A stretch of 64,000 bases of DNA, taken from the NCBI GenBank assembly GCA_004835665.1, contig RBKR01000020.1, forward strand, positions 682,001 through 746,000, read 5' to 3'. Origin of the DNA: Phoma sp. XZ068 (Eukaryota; Ascomycota; Dothideomycetes; Pleosporales; Didymellaceae). Shown here in pieces: positions 55,384 to 64,000 of this stretch. The number at the start of each line of letters is the position of its first letter. Positions within the stretch are counted from its first letter, which is position 1. The position numbers and the translations under genes were made by a program. The notes below the pieces were generated by a model, which ran no database searches, was not told the DNA's origin, and saw only the letters and a program-made list of their open reading frames with translations.

Positions 55384-56931
55384 CTAGGATGGACTGAGCT
55401 TTCGAAACCAGATCAACTCATCCTTCATCTCATCGCACAACGATATGCCCAAACTCTGTACCACCCCATCTTCGGTAATATCAAATTCAGCCTTTCGCTT
55501 TCGTGTACTTCTGTCCAGCAAATCATAGTACTCCACTGCAAATTTGTTCCCAGAAAGATGATCAAATCTGAGTTTGAAAGGCATACCCCTATCGGTGCAG
55601 TCGGCCTCCAACTTGTCTTTGTTCTGACAGAGCAGCAAAGTGCGATACCCAGCGTTGAAGTACTCGCCAGCAAGCCCTTCCAAGGTTACTGGTAGCATCT
55701 CTGGCGATCCGGGCGGTCCTGGCTGCGAATCATCCTCTGCCTCCTCTTTCTCACCATCGACCAGACACTTTCGCCAATACCCAGGCCAATCAGTGCGCTC
55801 TGTTTCTGGGATGTTGAGTACCTCGTCCATCAATTGATGAAACAGGATCTGCAAGACATAAAATGCGTTGTTCGAGTTGCCGAACATGACAATGCCCCAA
55901 TCCTGATCTGGCAGGAATCGCATCAAGGCCTTGAACCCATGGAAAGATCCATCATGGCCAACCAACACATGCCCACGGTACGATTCAACGATCACTCCCA
56001 GCGCGTACAATGAGTGTCCATAAAGCGGGAGCACATCATTACCCTCGTAAGGAATGACAATCCGCCCTTTGACTAGTTCCTCATGAGCAGCTTTTGACAA
56101 GGGACCAGAGCGCTGAATCAGCGCGCGCACCCACTTCGAATAGTCACTGACACTGCTAAACACGCACCCGGCACCGTGTCCCTCGGGTTGTGCATACGAT
56201 GGAATCGAAAAGTATCTCTGATTTTCCTTGTCCCAACCGTATCCCATGGCTAATCGGGTCTTTGCATTCCCAGCTTCGACACCTGTAACGTCGTGGTACG
56301 TATTCGACATGCCGAGCGGCTCCCAGATCCTCTTCTTTACAAAGTCACTGTACGAGTTGCCGGTCACTGTCTCAATGAGATGTGTTGCAACAGTATACAT
56401 AAGGTTGCTATACTGATAATCGGTCCGTAGCGGCTTGTTGAATGGTAGATTGATCAGGTTCCGCGTTATGGATTTTGCATTATCTGGCTGTGCTGCTTTC
56501 TGGCCGTGCAACGCATCGTCGTGGCCTGGATCCCCGGTCCGATGGCTGAGAATATCTTCAACGGTGATGTTGGCTGTGAGATACGGATCTGAGAGAACGA
56601 AGTCGTCAGGCAGCAGCTTGGAGACGGGTGCTCGCCATTGCACATCCGGATATGCTTCGTCGTCGACAAGCAACGCGACACATGCTGCAGTGAAAGACTT
56701 CGAAGTGCTTGCACAGTCAAAGAGCGTATCGTCCGAGCAGCATTCGCCGTCAAGATGAGCGACACCGTAACCCTACAGAATATTAGCGTGTTTCAAAGCT
56801 TTATCAAGAGTAGTAAGCGCCTTTGCGTCAATTTGGTTGCCCTTTACGATCGCAATCCCAAGGCCTGGCACATTCCATTCATCGATGATTTTGCGAACGG
56901 ATTCGCCGAAAGCAGCAGTTGCATGTGCCAT
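55384..56931 (-). CDS. Serine beta-lactamase-like hydrolase
   Basis: Two exons, 56931-56821 and 56772-55384 (499 aa). The penicillin-binding/class C beta-lactamase fold is clear: catalytic SxxK as STSK (59-62) in FDCASTSKSF, second-box Tyr-x-Asn as YSN (158-160) in YQYSNLMY, and the KTG-equivalent HDG (310-312) in VLVGHDGSF. After residue 390 a separate C-terminal beta-rich domain follows. No signal peptide is present, so it is probably cytosolic. Fungal relatives include acyltransferases, esterases and lactonase-type enzymes; the substrate cannot be told. The intron (56820-56773) appears to start GC: DAK|GYGVAHL joins exactly as in homologous proteins only with AAG|GCGCTT as donor; no GT donor retains this segment. 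Confidence 0.88.
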
Positions 56932-57201
56932 GGCTTCCCAACCAACTTTTTTTTTCTTCAAGTGAGCACTTTATGTGCAGTAGAGGGGATATGAGATGCG
57001 CAGATACAACGATACAACTTATAATTTTGTTGAAGTCATGCACCATTGTCTAGCAGCTCGTATATATACAACGGCGGCTGCACGTCTTACTAAGATACCT
57101 AAGTAGGCTAATACGTGCATCGGCGAATCAACAATTGGGATATAACGCTAAAGTAATACTACAGAACAGTCATTCCAGATTTGACTCATCATGGTAGTCA
57201 A
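56932..57201 (-). promoter_or_regulatory. Promoter of the beta-lactamase-like gene
   Basis: Between the gene start and the 3' end of the neighbouring monooxygenase. A TATA-like string (GTATATATAC, about 57060-57069) lies roughly 130 bp upstream of the ATG, next to a CGGCGG word of the kind bound by Zn2Cys6 regulators. This assignment is suggestive only. Confidence 0.4.
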
Positions 57202-58641
57202 TCAGGCTCCAATAGTGACACCGTTGGGCATCTCGAGGCCAATTGGCAGTCCAGCAACGAAAGGCGCAAGGAACTTCTCGCCCCTTACCCGAGTCAACTT
57301 TTCCTCAATGTCTTTGTACATATCATATGCGTTCATCTCTTCAATCGTCAGCTTTTCCTTCTCATTTGCAACCTTGTATGTTGAGCACTTGTCCTTATTC
57401 GCCGAAAAGCCGATACGTTCGTTGATGTTGTACGCCGCTTTCGCCGCAGCGGACTGCACGCGCGTAGCACGCGGTAAGCGGACTTTCTCGTAGACTTCGA
57501 GGGCTTCGTGTACGTCGCCTTGAAAATAGGACTTGTTGAAGATGATACCGACGGCTGCAGCATCTTCGATGGCCATGCATGCGCCTTGGCTCTGGTGTGG
57601 CATCATCTGCGCTTGTTAGTTCAGATGTCACCTTGAATGCTCAATATACATACTGGGTGGCCTGCATCACCGAGCAGGCAGACATTGCCCTTCTGAATGT
57701 ACGGGTAGGGATCATGTACCCACAGCCTCCAGGGTTGTACCTCGACTCCGATGGCAAGATGTGCTTTGACCTGTGCGTCCAACTCCGGGTAAGGAGCGAG
57801 CAACTCTTCAACTGGCCGACTTTCGGCTCCCCAAGCCTGCGATGTGTAATCGCCCTTTTCTCGGGGAAAGAAGCAGTAGTATGAGAGTAGCTTGCCGCCG
57901 TTACAAGGCGAGAGGACAATCTTGTCCCACTTGCCCTCTTGGCCACCCCAGTACTCCAGGGCAGCATGTTGCGAATAGTCTACAAGGCCGAGCTTGACGG
58001 CTTGCTCAGTGCTGACGTTGGCGTGAAGACAGCTAGACTCAGCGGGACGCTTTGCTGGGTGTATTCCGAGAATGCCTCGCACGACTGAGCCAATGCCGTC
58101 TGCTCCAACGAGCAGGTCGTGTTTCGCACGTACGCCATTCTTGAATGTGACCACGCCAGCCTTGGAATCGATATTTTCACACTGAGTATTTGTTAGCACT
58201 GAGACAAACCGTAATACGTAAAGCACTTACGGCGTGGTTAACGAGCAACTTAGCTGGAATGCCCTCCCCTTCTTCTTGCATCGCGCAATCTTTCAGCATC
58301 TTGTGCATGTACTGACGATGAAACATGTTGTACACATATCCCCATTTTGCCTCATAATCGTCAAGGTCGAATGTAGACACCGGTTCGCCAGTCTTCCAGT
58401 CGCGGTTGATGAGCTTCTTTAAGACAACAGGATCGCCTTTTGCTACATCAACTCCCCACTCGTGCAGCCACCTTGTGCCATTTGCTGCGCAAGAAACTGA
58501 TGCGCCGACTTCACCAGCAAAGTCGTGCTTTTCGTATATTGTGACCTTGTGTCCGGCCCGGCGCAGGGCAATCGCAACTGAGAACCCGCCAATTCCGCCA
58601 CCAACTACACCAACATCGAGTTGTCGCCAGCCTTGTGCCAT
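57202..58641 (-). CDS. FAD-dependent monooxygenase, salicylate-hydroxylase-like
   Basis: Three exons: 58641-58231, 58181-57654 and 57606-57202 (447 aa). Class A flavoprotein monooxygenase hydroxylating an aromatic substrate with NAD(P)H and oxygen. Seen: the FAD Rossmann loop VGVVGGGIGGFS (10-21), the DG motif LLVGADGIGSVVRG around residue 165, and the GD motif LLGDAGHP (306-313), which is followed across the last splice by MMPHQSQGACMAIEDA. No signal peptide. Both introns are canonical (GTAAGT/CTCAG and GTATGT/CGCAG). The best family match by motif is the salicylate hydroxylase / 6-hydroxynicotinate monooxygenase group; the true substrate is open. Its neighbours are another monooxygenase relic and a hydrolase, hinting at a small catabolic set. 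Confidence 0.93.
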
Positions 58642-59241
58642 GGTTCCCGTTCCTGAGTACTATCAACAAACAGTGAGTTTGAGCGTTGGACAATTGCCGT
58701 GTCGGTTGCAGTCCGTCAGCGTCCGAGTGAGGTTCAGATGAGTGATGGTTTACGACCAAACCACCAAAGCGACGGGCCTTCTTCAAATACTTCGCAAACC
58801 GGCATGACTATTGCACTGATCCGCGTTATCATGAGAGAGGCCGTCGGTGGTACGCGACGTATCGGAAGACGACGCCACTGACCCATGATCGCGGCAATAG
58901 GGACCCATACGAGCATTTTACGTCTGTCTGCACGCTGATTGGGATGCTAGGCAACATGACGCATGGTCTGGCGTCCCGAATGGCGGGGTGGAGGATTGAC
59001 GGAAGGAACGGAAGGAACGGAAGGACGGGGCATAAAGTTCGCTAGGCACATTTGGCGTGAGGGGCCTTCCGTCGGAACTTGAGAGATACATCACCAGCAT
59101 GCTATCGTTGAGCGTCCATCTTCATGACCTCTGGTCTACTTTTCTAGTACTCTTGTATTTGTGGAGCTCCGATCTAAAGCTGTTCACAAGCAAATAACAC
59201 CATATCCGCTCTCGTCACTCAGAAAGTGCTTCCTCCTATGT
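58642..59241. other. Intergenic
   Basis: About 0.6 kb: promoter of the monooxygenase and 3' flank of the acetylesterase. It contains the short repeat at 59001-59026. No gene is seen. Confidence 0.5.
59001..59026. repeat. GGAAGGAAC tandem repeat
   Basis: The 9-bp unit GGAAGGAAC occurs twice followed by a variant third copy (GGAAGGACG). Confidence 0.8.
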
Positions 59242-60289
59242 TCATATCGGAAGAGTGGCATTCGCTGGGAGGCAAGGACCTCTTGATTGCTCAATACGTG
59301 CAGTTGCATTCACAACCAGGTTCGCGAGGGGACTCGTTCCACACTTCAGGCCTAAAACAAAAGCCTGGCTGTGCTGTTAAGATATTAGCTAACTGGCAGC
59401 GCAGAGTAGACTATTCACATACCACATCTGCTAAGAATGGCGCCGTGTGAGTGTGATCCATGGGATAGTTCGCGTCAACTATAGCCTTTCCAAGCAACTT
59501 TTGTGCCTGAGCTGCGTAGCCTCCGTGCTGCACGAAGTACACACTGGAAGCCGGACCTCCGAGATCGAGCGTAGCCACTCTGCTTCTATTAGTACCAAGG
59601 TAATCCACGGAGCATCGATACTCACTGGCTGTAGTAAGCGAATACTGGAGATCTGTATGAGTAGTTTCCCGACTCCCAGACGTTTGTTGGAAGCTGCTCG
59701 GCAATAATTACGCCTGCGGCGCCCAAGTCAAGAAAGTTGCGAGCCGCTGTTTCGACGTATGTTGGAAAAGTTTGAACTATTTCCGTAACATTACTGCGGG
59801 ATCAGTCGCAGAATCAAAGGTGGTGGATTCAAGAAGTGCTTACTTGAAGACTACAGTGCACGTCTCGTTTCCTACACCGGGACAATCTGCCCGTCCTTTA
59901 TCTCCAGTCGTACTGGTAGACCCATTTGTCGGTGCACCGGCATCATTGATTCCAAACTCGATAACTACCCAATCTCCCGGCTGCAAGGCCTGAGCGATAC
60001 GGTCGAACCTGCCTTCGCGAGTAAACTGCACGTGTTCAGTATTTTGAAAGGCCTTGATGGTACAAGTGAGGTCACATACCGATCGCGCTGACCTTCCAGC
60101 ATACGCCGAGTTGTTCACAGATGCCCGGTCCCCGAAGGAGTACTTGAGATACTGTCCCCAGCCCTCTGTTCCATTGTGTCCGCCATCGGGCGCTGTGGTG
60201 GAATCCCCTGCAAGCCAAATCGTCGGTACCTTCGCCGCAATCACAAGGGATGTGCTAAGGAAGCACGCGAGCACTGACTGAAGTTTCAT
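59242..60289 (-). CDS. Rhamnogalacturonan acetylesterase (CE12-type SGNH)
   Basis: Five exons: 60289-60080, 60025-59844, 59793-59626, 59579-59423 and 59373-59242 (282 aa, all phases agree). Secreted: MKLQSVLACFLSTSLVIAA is a signal peptide. SGNH hydrolase blocks are complete: nucleophile Ser 30 in LAGDSTTAPDGG, oxyanion Gly/Asn in FGINDAG (94-100), and the Asp/His pair in DHTH (228-231). The last exon gives the conserved QAFVLGLKCG near the C-terminus. These enzymes remove acetyl groups from the pectin backbone rhamnogalacturonan I, aiding plant wall breakdown. An ORF stop at 59411 (within intron 4) is bypassed by a strong GTATGT donor. Intron 1 (54 nt) is a multiple of three without stops. 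Confidence 0.92.
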
Positions 60290-60922
60290 TATGCTGGTCA
60301 AGAGAATGGAACAGACAAACGAAAATCCAGGATCGCGTGGACCTGGTTAGTGAGAATGATGCAGCGCCGAAATTCACCCTGCCAAGAGTGGAATACTACT
60401 TATAGCAATGAATGCTACCGCTCAACCGGAAATGGTTCAAATTTACCCGTGACGCAAGATGGTGATGCGGAGCCCCGCAAAATCCGGGGTAGATATATCT
60501 TCGCTCGTCGGGTGAGCAAGCACCGAAGCAGCCAAGATCTTCCGCGTCAACGTTTGGGCAAACTTGATAACATCAGAATCCTATTCGTTGTGGTGATTTG
60601 TTTGCTAAGCTGACAGAGTATCATACTACATACGGGAAATACTTATAAGAAATGAAACCGTGCCCCAACAGGAAGAAAGGAGGCAGAGTAATAGGTCTTT
60701 GCTGGAGACTTGTCACCACCAAGTGTAAGATCAAGAGAGGGAGGAATTCTAGCACTATCTAGTATCACGACCGCGCATGTGTCCAACAGAAAGCCGTCTC
60801 ATAAGCGTCTCTGTCTATATCGAGCCGCGTTCCAGGTATCTTCATCGCTCGTAAAGCTCTAGTAGCGATGCCACGTCTGTGGAACGTTTTGTGCAGACCT
60901 CTGTTAAGCTTGAGGCCTCATC
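60290..60922. other. Intergenic
   Basis: About 0.63 kb between the acetylesterase start and the 3' end of the RTA1-like gene; nothing is recognised. Confidence 0.5.
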
Positions 60923-61842
60923 CTATCCTCGCATCCCAAACTCGATATCGGTCTTGCGTCCAGGCTTGATGTTTGGGTCGTACCAGGTGATACAGACAGC
61001 AAGGGTGGCTATCATCATCAGGCAGTCATAAATGTAAAGCGGCCACTCATTCTGGAGAAGATAGCCCTCCTGATTCATGGTTAGCCTCGAAAAACGGATG
61101 AAAATGTCTGAAAATGCTTACTTTGCCCATCGCGTATTCAATTACACGACACATGTTACGGATGGTGATGAAGATGCTCGCAGCGTAGAGGAAGCGCACC
61201 ATCTTCTGCCATGGGATATCTGCAGAGGCCGATGTAGGCCTAGATTCCAGCCTGCGATGCCATGTTCCGGCAACGATAACGAAAAATAGGAAAATCAGGA
61301 TCTGGAGGATAAGACCGCCCAGGATGATATTCTCACCCCTCTTGACACCGTCCTGGTCCTTAGCCTGTACCAGCATACCAGCACCGCCACTCTGGATGAA
61401 GAAACAGAAAATATCTCCAGTCACGAATATCTTTGTAACCCAGTTGGCGCGTAGGATCGAGTAAGATGCGGAGTCGGTGCGCATGATCAAGCGCCCGAGA
61501 ATCATGTATATGGAAGCAGCAAACAGAATAGGTGCGATTAGAATAAGGACGGATTGAATGATGTAAGGAGTCTTGGAGACAGTATCATTGTGTGCCGCTG
61601 CTCGTGCGGCATATCCAATGGTCTCGAACTGCGAAGGAAATCAGTGGAGTTGTTCTGTAGTTTATGATGTGACATACCAAAGCACCGATGACGAATGGTA
61701 TACAGAACCAAGTTCGGTTCTTAATGAGCCGGAAGATATGGGCGCATGTCAGGAGAGCGAAAACAACAGCAGCGATCGCTCCGCCGGCGATAGAAGGTGT
61801 GTATGGCCACAGGACGTACTCCTGCTTCGTTGTGTCCGCCAT
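60923..61842 (-). CDS. RTA1-family lipid-translocating-exporter-like membrane protein
   Basis: Three exons: 61842-61678, 61628-61122 and 61069-60923 (272 aa). Seven hydrophobic segments fit the RTA1/RTM1/RSB1 family, starting with YTPSIAGGAIAAVVFALLTC. Family-typical strings include IGYAARA early, then LIAPILFAASIYMILGR, GDIFCFFIQSGGAGM, and RVIEYAMGKEGYLLQNEWPLY spanning the last splice with the conserved Arg-x-x-Glu. Members sit in the plasma membrane or ER and are tied to sphingoid base movement, sterol or drug stress, and in plant-associated fungi often lie beside metabolic genes. The transported compound is unknown. The C-terminal cytosolic tail is short. Confidence 0.93.
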
Positions 61843-62605
61843 GGTTGAAGTTTGCTCAGGGTTGATGGCTTGGTAAGATAAGCTTTGGCTCGGCCTTGAT
61901 GGTCAACACTGTGCGTCTTTGTTGTGGAGATTGTGTTGCTTGATGACCGGAAAGGAGTTCACGTCTTGGTGGTAGTTGTGAAGAGGCACGGATGTAAAGA
62001 AAGCCTTTTGAAAAGAAAGGCCTTATGTATAGCAGTGAATAGCACGAGGCCTACGTACGCACTCGTACACCGTATCGCTTAGACCGAGCAACATCTGGAC
62101 TCTAAATAATGCTTATCCAAATTGCGTGGTGCAACAAGGCCTGGAGTAAAAGCTAAGCAAATACGCGTATTCGCTTGCGGATACGGAAACGACGGTGACA
62201 AGGATCTATAGAGAGGTGCAAAAACACTCCAGTCTCACATTGTGGGATGCGCACCCTCTACATTTTAATATGGCGCCAATCTCTCTATCAAGAGACACGC
62301 TCATTAAATCCATACATCCTTCAGGTCATGTTGCTGTGGATCGAAGTTGCTACAGCCTGGTGCTTTTGCAAGTCAGCCTGGAAATAACCATAGACCAGAC
62401 CCAACTTACATTTGCGGGTCACACCGAGCTGCTCCATCACTACAATACTCGCAAGGTATTCCAGAACCGCAATAGCTCCTACGAATTGGACGTCCGTTCC
62501 TGGCCATGGATCTCCTCTGCAGGCAGGGTGTTTACTCGCAGGATGTACTGCGCCTCGTCCTCGATCTTAAATTGACGATATTACATTCCCGGGTTTAGTG
62601 CTCTT
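61843..62605. other. Intergenic
   Basis: About 0.76 kb: promoter of the RTA1-like gene and 3' flank of the transcription factor. A 126-codon + strand frame (62195-62575) has no motif and is not supported. Confidence 0.5.
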
Positions 62606-63863
62606 TCAGCCTGGAGTAGGGACATGCTGACTATTTCGAAGCTGCTCTTTCGGCCAGTCCAACCAGCCGCTCCACTCACTGGGTACCAGAGCGTCTGCAA
62701 CACGGAATATCTGCTCAGCGACCCCGGCCAAGTACCAATATCTACCGCTACTCCTTTGTATTAGTACAGCATAATGTGCATAGATGATCAGTGAGCCCGG
62801 CTGTCGCTCTGATAGCAGTTCAACATATCGATCGCTAACGAAGTGGATCCAAATCTTGAGAAGTGCATCAGAGGGTGGTTCGTGTGACTTCTCTGCTGCC
62901 GCGAAAGTTAAAACTAGAATGTGAACTGCGTAGCCGTATGCATCAACGATGTCTGGAGGGTAAAGATGATGAACAGCTTCGGCGAATTTGCGTAGTTGAG
63001 AAAGTTCAGTTTCGACTGGTGGCTCTTGTGTGAGCCAATCGATGCCTTTGATATCTTTGGGCATTAGTTTCTCCAATATGGATGCTCTCATCGCGTCGTA
63101 GAAGTTGGAGACCATTGGTCGAACTCTCCTAGTCAGGAAGATATTGGAAAGGAGTGATTCGAAGGCATGGTCCACATCGTGATTGGGGTCGATGGAACTT
63201 GCGCAGGAGTATGGAAACAAGGCTGCTGCAAACATGAGAACAGCTTTGAAGTTGCTGTCATCGATATCGCGTACCGTAACCTGGAAGTTCGCAAGAGCAG
63301 CATCATGATGTCTGCCTCCTACCAGAGCGTATTCGACGGCCTCTGAACCAGATTCTTGAAGACGGCTTAGATGGAGTGCAGCGAGAGCGAGGATCACGTG
63401 AAGGAGGAAAGGGTATTCGAAGGCAGTCTGGGGTACGATTGTAGCGTAAATCCCATGAGCTTCAAGATCCGCTCCAAGTGTTTGAGCGGTTACAGTCGTG
63501 TAGTGGTGCAGAAGACGCAATTGAAGCACGTTGAGAACCGTAGGATCATGGATCGGTGTGATGGGTAGATCAGGCACGGTTGCTTCGAAAACCCCGCCTT
63601 CTGTTGATGAAGGTGTATACGTCGAAGTAACAGGTAGAGGTGAGCCTGTTGACCCTTCACGACTCTTAGGTGGTCGATATTCGCACGGCGTGCCTTGCTT
63701 CACGCAGTTTGCGCAATTTGGTTGCTGTTCATCGCACTGTAATAATCAATCAGCCTTGCCCGATCCGTGTGGCATGCTTTCCCACCTTGACGTGACGGGC
63801 TTTACAAGGAAGACAGCCGTTCCTCGACTTCTTGTGTGGCTTGCGCGTCTTGACCCTCTCCAT
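62606..63863 (-). CDS. Zn2Cys6 transcription factor
   Basis: Two exons, 63863-63786 and 63736-62606 (402 aa). The binuclear zinc cluster is complete only after splicing: Cys at 17, 20, 27, 34, 37 and 44 (spacing 2-6-6-2-6), preceded by the basic KTRKPHKKSRNG. The 49-nt intron falls exactly after ARHVK, a position common in this family. The rest matches the C6 sterol-uptake-regulator-like group (LLHHYTTVTAQTL, FLLHVILALAALHL). It binds CGG-containing DNA and regulates transcription in the nucleus. As the last gene of the accessory stretch it could control neighbouring genes (RTA1-like, acetylesterase, monooxygenase, hydrolase), but this is inference from position only. Confidence 0.93.
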
Positions 63864-64000
63864 AGTGGCGTTATCACAGCACAGTCATGTTCATTTCTCA
63901 CTTTGATGAGTACGATAGAGGATTGGTTGGAGCTTTGCGCGACCAGCGCCTGAAGGAAGGTGCCGGTTCCGGCACTAATCTTGCGCCACTGCCGATCCGG
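63864..64000. other. Right edge of the window
   Basis: Upstream region of the Zn2Cys6 gene; nothing is recognised. Confidence 0.5.

Noticed and set aside
49538..63863. Classical PKS/NRPS/terpene secondary-metabolite cluster
   Set aside because: No backbone synthase motif appears in any frame; only tailoring-type enzymes are present.
1..64000. CRISPR array, rRNA, or intact transposable element
   Set aside because: No regularly spaced repeats, rRNA-like strings, terminal repeats or transposase/reverse transcriptase motifs were seen.

Overview
The window looks like nuclear DNA of a filamentous ascomycete (Pezizomycotina, probably a Dothideomycete). Genes lie on both strands at roughly one per 2 kb. 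Most are cut by very short GT-AG introns (45-65 nt), often with a CTRAC-type branch site just before the acceptor. The gene set is also typical: an ascomycete laccase ending in DSGL, an RTA1-family membrane protein, a Zn2Cys6 regulator, a mitochondrial phosphate carrier, TAF4 and YSH1. Class-level placement is inference from gene content. I saw no tRNA, rRNA, CRISPR array or intact transposon. Splice sites were placed by hand from frame and consensus; there is no transcript evidence.

Left part (0.8-44.3 kb), mostly housekeeping. It holds a secreted Thr-rich PAN-like protein, an Hsp70-type ATPase without a substrate domain, TAF4 head-to-head with YSH1, an FMP42-like MFS transporter, an unknown helical protein, the mitochondrial phosphate carrier, a damaged protein kinase, a glutathione S-transferase, a tiny complex I subunit with a GC-AG intron, and an OGFr-domain protein opposite an intracellular alpha-amylase. 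Further right are a WHI2-like BTB protein, an OSGIN-like flavoprotein, a VHS/GAT trafficking adaptor, a DUF2183/App1-like phosphatase, a coiled-coil ORF, a four-helix membrane protein, and a secreted alpha/beta-hydrolase-like protein whose nucleophile serine is replaced by glycine.

Middle (44.3-49.5 kb). This is gene-poor, with one small secreted-peptide candidate and short unassigned ORFs.

Right part (49.5-63.9 kb), an accessory-looking region. It holds a laccase, a small Cys-rich ORF, a J-domain coiled-coil protein, a decayed FAD monooxygenase, a serine-beta-lactamase-like hydrolase, an intact salicylate-hydroxylase-like FAD monooxygenase, a rhamnogalacturonan acetylesterase, an RTA1-like protein and a Zn2Cys6 factor. 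There is no PKS, NRPS or terpene synthase. The set fits plant cell wall or aromatic compound turnover better than a classical secondary-metabolite cluster, but co-regulation is not shown.
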